Source: Nymphalis io (lineage: Eukaryota > Arthropoda > Insecta > Lepidoptera > Nymphalidae). From it: a DNA stretch of 64,000 nucleotides. Each line of letters starts with the position of its first letter. Position 1 is the first letter of the stretch. The notes under the pieces are model-generated. The model made no database searches and was not told the origin of the DNA. It saw nothing but the letters and a program-made list of their open reading frames with translations. Shown here piece after piece: positions 26,101 to 38,020 of this stretch. The translations under genes and the position numbers were made by a program. The stretch lies in contig NC_065903.1 of NCBI RefSeq assembly GCF_905147045.1, forward strand, positions 6,324,001-6,388,000. The letters run 5' to 3'.

Positions 26101-26940
26101 ATACATAGATTTTTAAGTATGTGGCAATGCAGATCTTCATAAATATTGATTCTATAACAAAGTACATAGTTCATATTTATTCAATTTATAAGGTATATAA
26201 ATGGAGAGAGACTGTTTAATGTCCCAAAGGGAAGTCTTCTGAATGTTTCTAAGAAGTGCATTTCTTCTATGTAATACAGTATTAAATTCTGATTAATAAA
26301 TTGATGTATGAAATTGCTGACTTTTATTACTCTATACATATAAACAAACTCGGGTTTTTATTATCAACTGTATTTAAATTTAAGTACTTTGATAACAACC
26401 ATTTCGACAGATAAGCCGCTCCTGTTAGAATTCTCTAAATCAGCGATACTCAATCTTTACAGATTTAGGATATCGCGGGCCACAAACAAAAATTATTTAG
26501 GTAATGATTTCCTAGGGATTATTACAAATTAAACAACTATGAACGGAGTTATCGCGTATATTTTAATTTTTTTTTTCATGTTTCAAATACTGCAGTGTCC
26601 GAAGCCAAAAGCAGTTGTTTTATTCAAATGATTTAGATTGTGATAAAAACCTTTGAAATTTAAAGTAACATCGAGTGAACCAAGCATAAAAGTCCGGCGA
26701 AGCCATAAAATTCCGGTTGGGATGCATGCTGCAAGTTGAGCTGTTCTAAATGATTTTAATTTTAGATTCTTATCCAGGCCATCTCATACACGCCAATAAT
26801 TTAATAATATGGGACGGGAATGTCTCTTTTGTTAGGAAGATAACTAGTTTTTTCTGTTTAGTGTAGTTTCCGTCTACCTCTCGCCAGTTATTATGCCCTT
26901 AACACTTTCTCTGCCAAGCTCCTTTATTGAACTACGCTGC
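23154..26940. other. 3' UTR of the DEAD-box gene, then intergenic sequence
   Basis: 3.8 kb with no convincing coding frame. AATAAA hexamers occur at 25113, 25141, 25258 and 26294; none is close to the stop, so the 3' end is either long or uses a variant signal. The stretch at 26438-26500 vaguely resembles the end of a DNA transposon, but not enough to call. Confidence 0.5.
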
Positions 26941-26945
26941 AATAA

Positions 26946-29900
26946 ATTTTTTTTTTTTTTTTTTTTATATTCGCCGGGAGGGCAAATGACTCTACTCCAC
27001 CTGATGGTAAGTGGTAGTAGAGTCCAAACGCGACGACGGCCAGTAAAGACGGGAAAACGTTCTGCACTAGCCGCCTTCGCCTTGCCGGCCCGCAAGATGC
27101 CTCTTCACGCCTCGTTTGAAGGAACCCGGGTTGTAAGAGGAGGGGAACACGTGAGCTGGTAAGGAATTCCATTTTTTGGAAGTGCGACAAAGAAAGGAGT
27201 TGCCAAATTTCTTTGTTCGCGATGGAATTGATGTCACAGTTAGGCGGTGACATCGAGAACCAGCTCGCGTGGACTTAAGAAGGAAGGGGGAAGCGGGAAT
27301 TAGAGAGAATAATTCCTCAGAGCACTCGCCGTGATACAGTCGATAGAAAGCGCTCAGTGCTGCTATCTCACGACGCAATTGTAAAGGTTCAAGGGTGTTT
27401 GTGACCTTTACGTCGCCAATAATGCGTACGGCACGTCGCTGCAACCGGTCCAAGGCCTCAAGTAGGTACTTAGCGGAGCCATCCCAAAGGTGCGAGCAAT
27501 ATTCCACGCAAGACCGTACCTGTGTTTTGTACAGCAAGCACAGTTGTTGTGGCGTGAAAAATCGCCGCACCTTGTTCAGAACTCCGAGTTTCCGTGAAGC
27601 TGTTTTTATAACAGCCTCGATGTAATCCCTTGGACTAAGGTCGCAGCGAACGTCAATCCCCAGCATGGCGATTTTGCTTTGCATCACCAGCGGAGTACCA
27701 CAGAGGGAGGGAAGAGGGGAAAATGTTGACTTTTTCGCCGTGAGAGCGCATACCTGTGTTTTCTTGGCATTAAACTCAACAAGATTATCAGAGCCCCATT
27801 TGGCGATGAGCTCTAACGTCCTATCGAGTTCAATGACAAGATTCTCCCGCCTCTCCTCAGTTTCCGCCCGCCCAGCCACTGCGCGTCCGTGGTATCCACC
27901 ATGCACTGTACTATCGTCTGCATAGCAATGTATGTTCCCAAGGGAGAGCATATCTTTGATATGCAAAAGAAAGAGTGTGGGAGATAGCACAGATCCCTGG
28001 GGGACCCCAGCATTCACTACATAGAATTGTGAAGCGCAACCATCTACTAAAACACGAAGGCTACGCTTGTGTAGGAAGCTGGCAATCCAGGTGCATAGCT
28101 GAGCAGGCAGACCATATGCCGGCAGCTTGGAGAGAAGACTTCTGTGCCAGACCCTGTCGAAAACCTTGGAGATATCGAGGCTGACAGCCAACGATTCTCC
28201 ATGCTTGTCGATAGCTTCACCCCAGAGGTGTGTTACGTACGCTAGAAGATCACCTGTGGACCGTTTTGGTCGAAACCCGTACTGACGATCATTAATTAGA
28301 CAGTGATCTTCTAGGTAATGGATCAGTTGGTTGTTTAAAATCCGTTCCATCACCTTACAAAGTACTGAGGTGATAGCTATTGGCCGATAATTCGCCGGGT
28401 CAGACCGATCCCCTTTTTTGGGAACCGCTTGCACATTAGCTCTTCTCCAAGCTTCCGGCACACTTCCCGAAGAGAGAGAAAGTTGGAACAGGCGCGTTAA
28501 CACAGGAGACAGCTCCGCTGCGCACTTCTTCAGCACTATGGCTGGTATTCCATCGGGACCGCTAGCTTTCCGTACATCAAGTGATTGCAGCTCCGCACGC
28601 ACATCACGTTGCCTGATTTTGATGTCAGGCATCGTATGGCCACATGCAGGTATTGTAGGTGGCAGTGCACTACAATCATCGATGACGGAATTGTCGGCAA
28701 AGAGTTTAGCCAGGAGATCAGCTTGCTCTTGCGGACTGTGAGCTAGCGATCCGTCCGGATTTCTGAGCGGTGGCAGCGAAGGTTGGCAGAAATTGTTTTG
28801 CACAGACTTGGTCAGACGCCAGAAGCTACGGGAGCCCCTAGGATGCGACACAAGGTCATGACCAATCTGTACAATGCGCTGTGCATCCGCTCTCGTGTAT
28901 GCCTTTTTACAGGACTTGGATTTTTTATTATAGTTTGCTTTCAGTGAGTCAATGTTAGATGCCCCACTAATACAGCCGTTGATCCACTTGCGATATGCCG
29001 CCTGCTTAGATGATACAGCATCGGCACATTCACGAGTGAACCAACGGTTACGCGTACTCCTACTGACGAGATCTGAGCTAGGAATGTAGTATTCCATTCC
29101 CAGCATGATCTCGCCAGCAACAGCAGCGGCACTAGCTGACGGGTCATTCCCACTGAAGCAACGTTCCTTTCAAGGGACCGACGCATAGTAATCGCGCATA
29201 CCGTCCCAATCCGCCGACTTATAGTGCCAAACGCGACGTTTGCATACCGCTAGTGGCGGCAGCTTGGCCTGTGGCACTCTGGTAGAAATAAGGCTGTGAT
29301 CCGAAGAGCCAAGAGGAGCCTGAACCACAACCTGATATTCCACCGGGTGAGAAGTCAGCAGAAGGTCCAGTAGAGAAGGTGCTTGCCCATCAATGTCTGG
29401 GATCCTGGTGGGCTGATCAACCAGTTGGGTCAAGTCATGTGTGAGAGCAAAAGCATGAGCAGTCCTTCCAGCATGGTCAGTTTTGAGGGATTTCAACCAG
29501 GATTCGTGGTGAGCATTAAAATCCCCCAAAAACACCAATTCCGCGTTAGGAAATTGCTCTTGCGCAGCATCTGCCACCCGACTAAGATGGTCAAATAATC
29601 GGCTTGTCTCCAAGTCACCATTGTGGGATCTGTAGAGGCACACGTAGACTCGGCTCTGACGAACCAGGTCTACACGTACCACCAACATGGAGAAGGAGGG
29701 GTCCTCCAAGCAGCGCAGTCGGTGACAGCAAACATCCGTCCTGACGAACAAGCATACTCCGGCTTTCGCTTTGAAGGATTCTTCAAGCGTGTAGCCGGGA
29801 TAATTAAGGTAGCTGGTATCGGCAGGACGGAGTATTTGTGTCTCCGTGAGAAACAACATTGCTGGCCGTGCTGTCTCGAGATGGTGGTGGACAGCGTTGA

Positions 29901-30600
29901 GGTTAGCGTGGAGTCCTCGGATGTTAGAGAACTCGACCTCAAACAGCGTGGGTATGGTGGGGGTGTGCACCGCTGAACGACCGTTATTTCTTATTTGCGC
30001 TACCATTGGAAAAATTAGGAAAAGAGACGTGAGGCGAGCGACGTATTGCCACGATAGGGATGGGCAAAGTATGGAGGCGTGTTTTCCCAAATGTTTGCCA
30101 AAAAGGAAAATATACTGATCCGCCGGACGGAAGGGCCCCCGAACCCCCCCGGAAGTGGCCGCCGGGACCCCACCTTCCGGTCACCAACCGGCACGACGGT
30201 CCACCCCGAGATTATGCGTGGCCTGGTGGGGCAGCCTCGAGAGCTGGTTAGGCACGCTCGGGCCCCTGTACTATGCCACGGGCGGCCAGCGGAACAGCCG
30301 TTTCTTCGGGTCTCCCTGTCCGGCAGGTCAATACAGTTTCCCCCGGCATTGGTTCAACAGCCGTCTCCACTGGACCAACACCCATCGCGGCAATACTCGC
30401 TCGGGCACTGGCTGTACGCTGGCTGACCTCGAAACGCGGCTGCAAGCCACTTCACGAGTTTTTCACCATGCGTACGGTGGTAACAAGCCAGGCGGATGTT
30501 AGCATCCTACCACCAGAAGATTGTATATTTTCAAGTACATCGACGCGATGCCACTGTGTCCTAAACGATGTCCTCCACGCACTAGCGAGGAAGATTTTTT
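26946..30600 (-). mobile_element. Jockey/CR1-like non-LTR retrotransposon, nearly intact, with poly(A)
   Basis: The minus strand shows a GC-rich 5' leader (about 30600-30091, with a motif 'ctggtggtagga' at about 30522-30511), one long endonuclease/reverse-transcriptase frame (30090-27067), and a short 3' UTR containing 'accacttaccatcaggtgg'. It ends '...gcgaatat' plus about 20 A. No gag-like ORF1 is visible in the 500-nt leader, so it is either a single-ORF element or has lost ORF1. I found no target-site duplication. The clade is tentative: the C-terminal wording 'FKRGVKRHLAGRQ' is frequent in lepidopteran Jockey-like elements. Confidence 0.92.
27067..30090 (-). pseudogene. LINE ORF2: AP endonuclease plus reverse transcriptase, one nonsense codon
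   Basis: A single frame of 1008 codons. The endonuclease part (30090-29173) has 'FSNIRGLHANLNAV', 'FLTETQ', 'VFLGDFNAHHESW' and 'LGSSDHSLIS', which are the catalytic blocks of APE-type nucleases. The frame then meets TGA at 29172-29170, in a position where Trp (TGG) is a likely ancestor, and continues in the same frame into the reverse transcriptase: 'KASGPDGIPAIVLKKC', 'LDISKVFDRVWH', 'NAGVPQGSVLSPTLF' and 'CYADDSTVHGG' (YADD at 27924-27913). It ends in a long C-terminal region. I see no other stop or frameshift. It makes the protein that would copy the element itself and possibly repeat B. As sequenced it would give only the endonuclease half unless the TGA is read through. Confidence 0.92.
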
Positions 30601-30761
30601 AAACTTATTTATTAGAATTTTATTTAGTTATTTACAATTTTCTTGATAATACAGAGCCTCCATGGTCATATTTATAACTTGAAAATATAAAAAAAAATCA
30701 TAGAGCCTCCAAAAGCTGTTTTAACATTGCAATTTCGAACCATTATGATATATTTTATTAT

Positions 30762-30870
30762 TCCACCAACCCGCATTGGAGCAGCGTGGTGGAATAAGCT
30801 CCAAACCTTCTCCTCAAAAAGAGGAGAGGAGGCCTTTAGCCCAGCAGTGGGACATTCACAAGCTGTTACG
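30762..30870 (+). repeat. SINE A, 3' fragment
   Basis: Only the last third is present: 'caacccgcattggagcagcg', 'ccaaaccttctcctcaaaa', 'agcccagcagtgggacatt'. It is 5'-truncated, as expected for a short retroposition product. Confidence 0.9.
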
Positions 30871-31267
30871 GATGATATATTTTTACTACTGATTTTAAAT
30901 TAGAGGTGACAAAAAGAACAATTTCTTGTGTTGCCATATAACACCATCTCTTGACCAATTAACCAAGTAAAATGAATAATTAATCTCATTGGCGTTCAGA
31001 TTGCATTCTGTCGCACAGAATTTTCATAATACTTTCGGTAGTAACCAGTAGATGGCGTGAAGCGATAGTGTTGTTGAAGGCAAAATCTGACGTTTAATGT
31101 ACACCACTATCTGTCTGATAGATGAATTAACCATGTTTTTTTTGTGAATAACTATAAAAAAATATGATAATATAATTGTAAAGTGGGTTTAATGTTATTT
31201 TAAAAATATTAAGTGTTCGTGGTAAAGATATTTTGTGATTTATTGTCAGTTAAACGTAATTTTCGCA
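30871..31267 (+). promoter_or_regulatory. Candidate promoter and leader of the three-exon small gene
   Basis: No coding signal. 'gtagatggcgtgaag' near 31050 and 'ttgtcagttaaac' near 31245, an initiator-like string, lie in the 250 nt before the ATG at 31268. Suggestive only. Confidence 0.25.
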
Positions 31268-34200
31268 ATGAATTTGGCAACGAACATAACAACGGGGTCA
31301 CAATGTGTTAGAGCTTTAATGGTATGAATTATATAAATGTTGTTTTATGTCCTTACACTCTCTTAACTATTAATACTAAAGTATATAACTTAAAAATACA
31401 TCATCGTCAACATTGTATAATATAACCCTACTTTCGCAATACATATATTGGTCTAGACGACCTTGAATCTAATCTTGTCAAGTCAATGTCGCTTTTTTAT
31501 CAAAATAGATATTTTTAATTGTTAAATATACTTCAGAATGTTTCAATTCTACTTGTCATATCTACAAAAAAAATACGAAAAATTTATTACAAATATTTTA
31601 ATTGCACTGCCTCGTCTTTTGTTTAGTACCAACGAATTGGTAGTACGGGTATGTGTTCTTGGTTCGAAATCACTTCCATCTTCTGTCAAACAGCAGCACC
31701 TTGTATTCCTAAGGTCCGATTTAAAGGGTGATTCACTTTAATTACAGACACATGGGCCATAATATCTTAGCTTCCCATGACTGACGGTGCATTGACCATA
31801 GACGCAGTTATTGTTAATTATGATTTCTTAATGTCAATCTTTACAGGCGATGATGACCACTTTCTATCGCGTGGCAGTGATGCCAACTCCTAAAGAATAT
31901 TCCCCCTAGAACCAACTTCAATTTCCCCTAAATATCGATTAAGAACCCCTAAATTTTTTGTTGTACACTCGGTTTGAGAGGTAATTTCAAATACAAATTT
32001 CAAATACATGCAAGTAGCATAAAATTGCTGTTGTATTTATGCGGGTGCATTTTACACATTTACATACAATTATTAATGACCTAATAATATTAATGATGAA
32101 AACAATGAATAAACGATTTATTTTTCATTCAGTGACGCCCGAAGCCTCCTACGTGATATACAAGCACGCTGACTGTTGTGCTATTATTTCAATATCAATA
32201 TATTATAGTTTTTTGATGTTTCAGTTATAGTCACGCTTCGAGGCTTAAAATTGAATAGAGTTGTACGTTTTTTTAACGAAAAAAAATCTTGAATAATAGA
32301 CCCCTTAAATAAATGTACACCCTAAAAAAAACCCCTGGACATCTTGATTCCCCCCAAATTTGGGGTAAAACCCCCAAGCTGGCGTCACTATCGCGTGGTC
32401 TATATACACTTCGTATTTCCTAAAAAAAAACAAAAACAAAAATACTCACAACATTATGACAACACAAAAAAACAATACCGACTTTTTTAACAATTATATT
32501 TAAAACATTTTATTGTATTAAGTAGGTATTTATTAAATGGTACATAAATACATTTAGATAAGATAAATTCATTAGTAATTTTTAGTAGAATACTAAAAAT
32601 TCAATTGTATATTATTTATTTTTAAGGATTCCTAAGAAAATAGGCAGATGTCCGTCAAGGGCGAAGGTAACTAGGCGAAGGCGTCATACAGCACGTTACT
32701 ATTTCGTGACAGCAGACGAGGTAAGTTGCACTATTCACTTCAGTTATTTATTTTAAACTCCTATCTCAGCTCTAATTTATTATTGAGTTGTGCTGATTTT
32801 CTTTTTATGGAGCATTTCCCAAATACACCCAAAATTTCATTGTATTTTGACACTGTGTTCAGTGACGAATGTTTTCGCCCTCAAAAACATAAAAGGTATT
32901 TATTATATATTTTTTATTTAAGTAGAACGGAATAGAAAACAAATGAATACGTATGCTTATAAACGTTATAACTTTTTTATATTAATTAGAATAACCATTT
33001 CTTGAAGTTACATTATAAAAAATACGGAGATTTTAGCACTTTTATATAGGTATTACCATTAATAATAATAATACTCCGCTAAAACATTTCGACAAGTTAA
33101 TTCGCACTTGACCGGTTTTATAGGTAAAGTGAAACTTTTAAATACATATAACCTTCGCAAGTACGACTGTTGTATGTTTACAAACAAATACAACGTGAAC
33201 GCTCTAGCGTGAATGCCACGTCGCTATAATTGCATCCACTGGCTCTTTTATAATGCTTCTTTATTGGTTACACGATTAATTCTTTCGTCCGTATTTTATA
33301 AATAAAAACTATTTATTACAAGTTAATGGTTATTTTATTCGTCTGTTTCTTTTATATTTTTCTAAGCTTTTAAACTTAAAAAGCTTAAATTTTATTTGAA
33401 GTTTTGAGACTATTTTTATAAAATAATTAAAGGTATTTACATATGTCATGTGAGAGGCATAATTTTCATTTATATAATACATATTAACTAATATCCATTC
33501 GACAAGACAAGTTTTTCAATTTAGATAAGAATTTTTTACATTAGAGTCTTTAAATAAGTATTTACAAAGCAAAATTAAAATTATTGCGTGGAATCGTTGG
33601 AAGAATGCTAGCAGCCTTTTCTTACAGTAACAGCCTGTTAATGTCCCACTGCTGGGCTAAGGCCTCCTCTCCCTTTTTGAGGAGAAGGTTTTAGAGCTTA
33701 TTCCACCACGCTGCTCCAATGCGGGTTGGTAGAATACACATGTGACATAATTTCAATGAAATTAGACACATGCAGGTTTCCTCACGATGTTTTCCTTCAC
33801 CGTCAAGCACGAGATGAATTTTAATCACAAATTAAGCACATGAAAATTCAGTGGTGCTTACCCGGGTTTGAACCCACGATCATCGGTTAAGATTCACGCG
33901 TTCTAACCACTAGGCCATCTCGGCTTTCCTTGTTGAATCACAATTTCCATTATCGCGACGAAAAATGAGCCAACCCTCCTGTCACCAGGGGAGACAATAA
34001 GTCCAGGTGATATATGTTTATTAAAGGTTTTAGACGGCGGAGTATAAGGTCCAAGTGAGTCAACTGCAAACGGAATAAAAACACAATTTTAAATAAGGGA
34101 CGAATATTTGCGTCCTCTGTTCGCTTCAGCTTCTTCCGCGGAGTTCCTTCTTCTTCCTTTGATTGATTGATATGTGTCAACTACTGTCAACGCATTTGGC

Positions 34201-34704
34201 GTCCCATACCAGAGCCCAGCTCCTTTCCTTTAGTATATGTGTTAGTCCATAAGGTCTTTTACCATCGTCACGACTAATTCCATGGAGATGTTTTATTATT
34301 TATTTTACGTATTTTTATATGAGACTATCCCGACTTTGTACGATTAAAATCCGATCTTTGGTGTTCTCTCTGTCTAGTTCGAATTGCAAAACGTTAGGCA
34401 GTATTTTTCTACATGAAATGTTTAAAATTAATATGTTATTTATTTTGTTTGGGATTTAATATTGTGGCATACTTGAATGTATTTCCCAGTGCTTTATTTA
34501 TTGTGATTGCAAACGATACCTTCACAGAAAATTGTGTCCTTGTAAATCTAAAACGTAAATCTCTTTTTTTTAAAAGTACTTATTATCAACTATCGACGAG
34601 CTTATTAATTTTTCGCCCAGAGAATGGGAATTGCGATTCAAAGGGGAAATGTTGCTAGTATTCTTGCCGCCATTCCACGCTGTCACGATTTGTACTATTT
34701 TTAA
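31268..34704 (+). CDS. Candidate small three-exon gene, 73 aa, unrecognised
   Basis: Exons 31268-31321 (18 codons, donor 'atg|gtatga'), 32637-32720 (28 codons, acceptor 'cctaag', donor 'gag|gtaagt') and 34621-34704 (27 codons plus TAA, acceptor 'tttttcgcccag'). All junctions are phase 0, and each exon is open only in this frame. The product begins MNLATNITTGSQCVRALM, has a very basic middle ('RAKVTRRRRHTARYYF') and a hydrophobic C-terminal stretch ('GNVASILAAI'), and ends in LYYF. I do not recognise the family. The weak point is exon 2: a better acceptor lies 10 nt upstream (32626) but gives an early stop with this exon 1. It could instead be part of a larger gene with another first exon. Intron 2 carries a SINE A copy. 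Confidence 0.42.
31640..31885 (+). repeat. Repeat B, very degenerate copy
   Basis: Recognisable only by ordered short matches: 'gaattggtagtacgggta', 'aagggtgattcac', 'ttaattacagacacatggg', 'cataatatcttag' and 'gatgaccacttt'. It lies in intron 1 of the candidate small gene. Confidence 0.5.
33624..33925 (-). repeat. SINE A, full length
   Basis: Minus-strand copy from 'gccgagatggcctagtggtt' (A box) through 'gggttcaaacccgggtaagc' (B box) to 'cagcctgttactgtaag' (shown reversed at the left edge). It lies in intron 2 of the candidate small gene. Confidence 0.95.
33950..34200 (-). other. Unassigned open frame, possibly a repeat
   Basis: A 76-codon minus-strand frame with a Lys/Glu-rich start ('EEEGTPRKKLKR') and a hydrophobic middle. 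A splice-acceptor-like 'tccgtttgcag' lies inside. It abuts the SINE A insertion. I do not recognise it, and it may be a fragment of an unlisted repeat. Confidence 0.2.
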
Positions 34705-34990
34705 TTTTTATTTGTATTTATTTAAGGCGACTTCATTTTATTTACATTATTTTACTTCCCTTACTTTTATTTTACTATTATTTTACTTCACTTTTCAAAC
34801 TAACCGACTAAGTATAAATTTAACAAAACTATGAAAAAAATATATATGCGGCATTGAAACATTAACTTACAAAGTTATTTAAAACCCGAAAATAAATACG
34901 TATGTACCCGCGTAATAACATTTCAAAACTATAACAAGTACTAAAAACTGTCTAGAGTTTATATCGAAGGTTATATAAATAAAAAAAACC

Positions 34991-35175
34991 TTTTTTTTTT
35001 TTTTGATGGTATAACGCGTATACGCGTTTCCTCCACTTGAATGGGGGGGTATGTGAGACTCGTCGGCGCTGAGCATGTGCCGGAATACCAATTAAAAAAC
35101 CAGCGGTACCCCACACCTTAAAAGGGACCCCACGGGATCGCTTGCGCATACTATCGTGACGCTTCGAAGGTAGGT
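34991..35175 (-). repeat. Repeat E, copy 3, with poly(A)
   Basis: On the minus strand it reads 'tagtatgcgcaagcgatccc', then 'gagtctcacatacccccc', then 'gaggaaacgcgtatacgcg', and ends in about 14 A. The tail shows that the family spreads by retroposition. Confidence 0.8.
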
Positions 35176-35756
35176 TATAGTCAACCTTAAAATATAGACA
35201 TATACCTACGCATGGGCGCTTTAACTTTAAATTGATCATATAGATCTGAGTTCAACTTAAATTGGAAAAACAGTTATTTTATAGCAATTTCATCGAATAA
35301 ATGTCCGACGAGATTCTTTAAATTGTCAAAATTTAATTATTTATAAACCGAATGAAATAAAACAAACACGAAATTTTAAGTAAAGTTAGCCACAATATAT
35401 TAGTGATTAGCGCGCACAGACAAACAGAAAAATGGACAAAAATTCTAACAATCATTGTTTTGGGTTGATAAAGGCCCCCGGTAATAGTTTCACTCATATA
35501 TCTTCCATGTACAGATACCGATCAGTTACAGATTTATTATATGTATTGATATAGATTAATATGCTCGTCTATATACGCTGTCCATACGCTCGTTATAACT
35601 ACACTAGAAAAAATATATTACAAGAATTATTATTATAGCACACATTTAAGTTTCAATAAATTAGTTTTGTCGATGTGTTGATCTTCATCGAATAAGACGA
35701 ACATATCGTACAACGTGAATGTTTATCGGTGACTGTAGCCACTTACTATCAACTTA
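35176..35756. other. Spacer without recognised features
   Basis: AT-rich sequence; no open frame or repeat that I can name. Confidence 0.5.
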
Positions 35757-36050
35757 CTGGTGGTAGGGCTTTGTGCAAGCTCGTCTGGGTAGGTACCACC
35801 CACTCATCAGATATTCTACCGCAAAACAGCAATACTTGATATTGTTGTGTTCCGGTTTGAAGGGTGAGTGAGCCAGTGTAATTACAGCCACAAGGGACAT
35901 AAAATCTTGGTTCCCAAGGTTGGTGGCGCATTGGATATGTAAGCGATGGTTGACATTTCTTACAATGCTAATGTCTAAGAGCGTTGGTGACCACTTACCA
36001 TCAGGTGGCCCATATGCTCGTCCGCCTTCCTATTCTATAAAAAAAAAAAA
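35757..36050 (+). repeat. Repeat B, full length with poly(A)
   Basis: Close to the consensus: 'ctggtggtagggctttgtgc' at the start, 'gaccacttaccatcaggtgg' near the end, and 'tattctat' plus 12 A. Confidence 0.95.
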
Positions 36051-36092
36051 CTTATCCATTTGCCAGTCCGCCTATAGATTTAATTAAAAAAA

Positions 36093-36188
36093 ATATTCTT
36101 TACATTGCCAATGCGCCACTAACCGTGGGCACGAAAATGTTATGACCCTCGTGCCTTTAATTACACTGGCTTACTCACCCTTCAAAAC
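36093..36188 (-). repeat. Repeat B, internal fragment
   Basis: Minus-strand piece with 'ccaatgcgccactaacc' and 'ttacactggcttactcaccc' (plus-strand reading). It lies 40 bp from a copy in the opposite orientation. Confidence 0.75.
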
Positions 36189-36253
36189 AATACTAAGAAT
36201 TGCAATAATGGACTAATATTTGAAACGTGAACCTAAAATCTAGCTATTTGTAG

Positions 36254-36281
36254 GAAAGTCAGTTCAATTGAACTGACTTTC
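36254..36281. repeat. Perfect 28-bp palindrome
   Basis: Arms 'gaaagtcagttcaa' (36254-36267) and 'ttgaactgactttc' (36268-36281) are exact reverse complements with no spacer. Confidence 0.95.
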
Positions 36282-37194
36282 TTTATTATGTAAGGGTTTC
36301 GCGTTTGTTTAACGAAAAGTGTCATAATCTCTACGGACTAAAATTATTTACAAAAGGACGTTTGCAGTTATTTTAAGATTCATTACCGTTGTTAACAATT
36401 ATGGTTATGATTATTTTAGTTAACTACATTCGTTGCATAAAAAATGTCTTTATTTTTAATTTCTAATGATTTTTTTTCTTTATTATACGGCATATTTCAC
36501 AATGTACATAAAAATCAATGTTGATTGGTATTAGATTTAGATAATATAAATGTTTATAATTGAAAAGAAGGTCATATTAGTCGTATAAAAACGACGCATT
36601 AAGACAAGGATCTTACGAGGTGTAACATGAGCTCTTTACTTTCGATGGTGTGTGATCGAATATCGCCGTTTTAATGAAGTTTTTTGCGCATTTTTTTTCA
36701 CCTTCGCACTTCCCTGCACAATAAAATAAATATTTAGAATGTTATGTAATATATGTTATGTTATGTATATATATATATATAATGTGGCCAACTAAGTAGG
36801 ACAATAGTTCTATGTGTCTATGTGTGTTATTGTTTTGTGTGTGTTCTATTTTCTTTAAGTCTACATTTTTAGTATATCCGTAGAGCTTTGAAAATGCTTA
36901 CTCTAATCTTATGTCTATTATTAAGTTCCCTTGTAATAGAAACTTTAAAAAAAAAAAATTCTAGTTATCCCATTTAAACAAGGATTAACTCTTTGCTACT
37001 TACGTGCTGCGCTTTTTTTTCTGACCATCTAATTAAGGACATCACATTTGCGGTATAAATACAATTTTTTTAAAAATAAATACTTTTTCTTCTCGTGTTG
37101 CTTAATTTTGGCTTCATTCTTGAATTTGTTGTCTTGTAACTAATAGTATTGAATTATTTCTTGACTCAAAATAGGTAAAAGCATAAGCTGCGAT
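36282..37194. other. Spacer without recognised features
   Basis: AT-rich, with a short (TA)n tract at 36766-36781. No coding signal. Confidence 0.5.
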
Positions 37195-38020
37195 GCTACT
37201 ATGCAAAAAAATATTATTAATTTAAATGAATGTAAATGGCCATATCGGAAGATAGCATATCATCTTTATCGTTCAAAGACTATGGTTTATAGTGCAGTTC
37301 AATACTTCAAAACGCATAATACGACTCAAAGTTTTCCTAGAAAGAAAAAGCCAAGAAAAAAACACCTCAAGAGGATCGTAGGATAGTCTTTAATGGCCAA
37401 GAAAGAACCGTTGAAGGGTTACGTTCTGGTTCCGTTTAAGGCAATGTTTTTGGGACAGATCCAGGTAATAGCATTTCCGCTAGAACTTTTCGTCAACGTC
37501 TAGGGGAGGCGTAGCTCTTCGGAAGGATTACTCGAAAAGTTCCTTTAATAAAAAATAAATACCTACAGAGCGGCGCGGTTATCTTGCGCTAAGAAATTTG
37601 GACATTGGACCTAGGACCAGTGGAAGTGTCATTTTCTGAGGAGATAAACCTAATTTCTTGGGATATTAAGCAGTACGTACGGCGTCCGTCAAAAGCAGCG
37701 ATGAACTCTAAATATACAAAAAAATGAGGTAAAGCATATAGGTAGCAACATCAAAACTTGGGGCTGCTTTTCGGGGCTCAAAGTGGGTCTCGTAAAAAAA
37801 TTGAAGGCATTAACTATGCTGCTTTATGCTGAAGAGAATCGTCCTGTTACGGGACGTTTCAATATGATAATGACCCCAAATATAAAGCATAGTCCGTCAG
37901 AGCCTTTCTTATGAAGGAGTCTGTGACGGTACTTGACTGGCCCGCAAATAGCCCAGATTTATTATTATATGTGCAGGAATTTAATAGTATCCATGCCCCG
38001 TCGATGCCAAACGGTTACCA
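37195..38020 (+). pseudogene. Tc1-like transposase relic
   Basis: The frame at 37201-37386 gives a paired/HTH-type DNA-binding start ('WPYRKIAYHLYRSKTMVYS') and a basic linker ('PRKKKPRKKH'). The rest continues in shifting frames: 'KEPLKG'-like, then 'ARTFRQRLGEA' near 37480, 'NLISWDIKQYVRRP' near 37650, and 'LDWPANSPDLLLY' near 37935, the typical DDE-domain tail of Tc1 elements. Several frameshifts and stops make it inactive. An approximate inverted match 'ctaattaag' near 37030 and 38140 may be the remains of the terminal repeats. Confidence 0.8.

Noticed and set aside
26438..26500. Similarity to the terminal sequence of a hAT-like DNA transposon
   Set aside because: The match is short and from memory; no second terminal repeat or 8-bp duplication was found.
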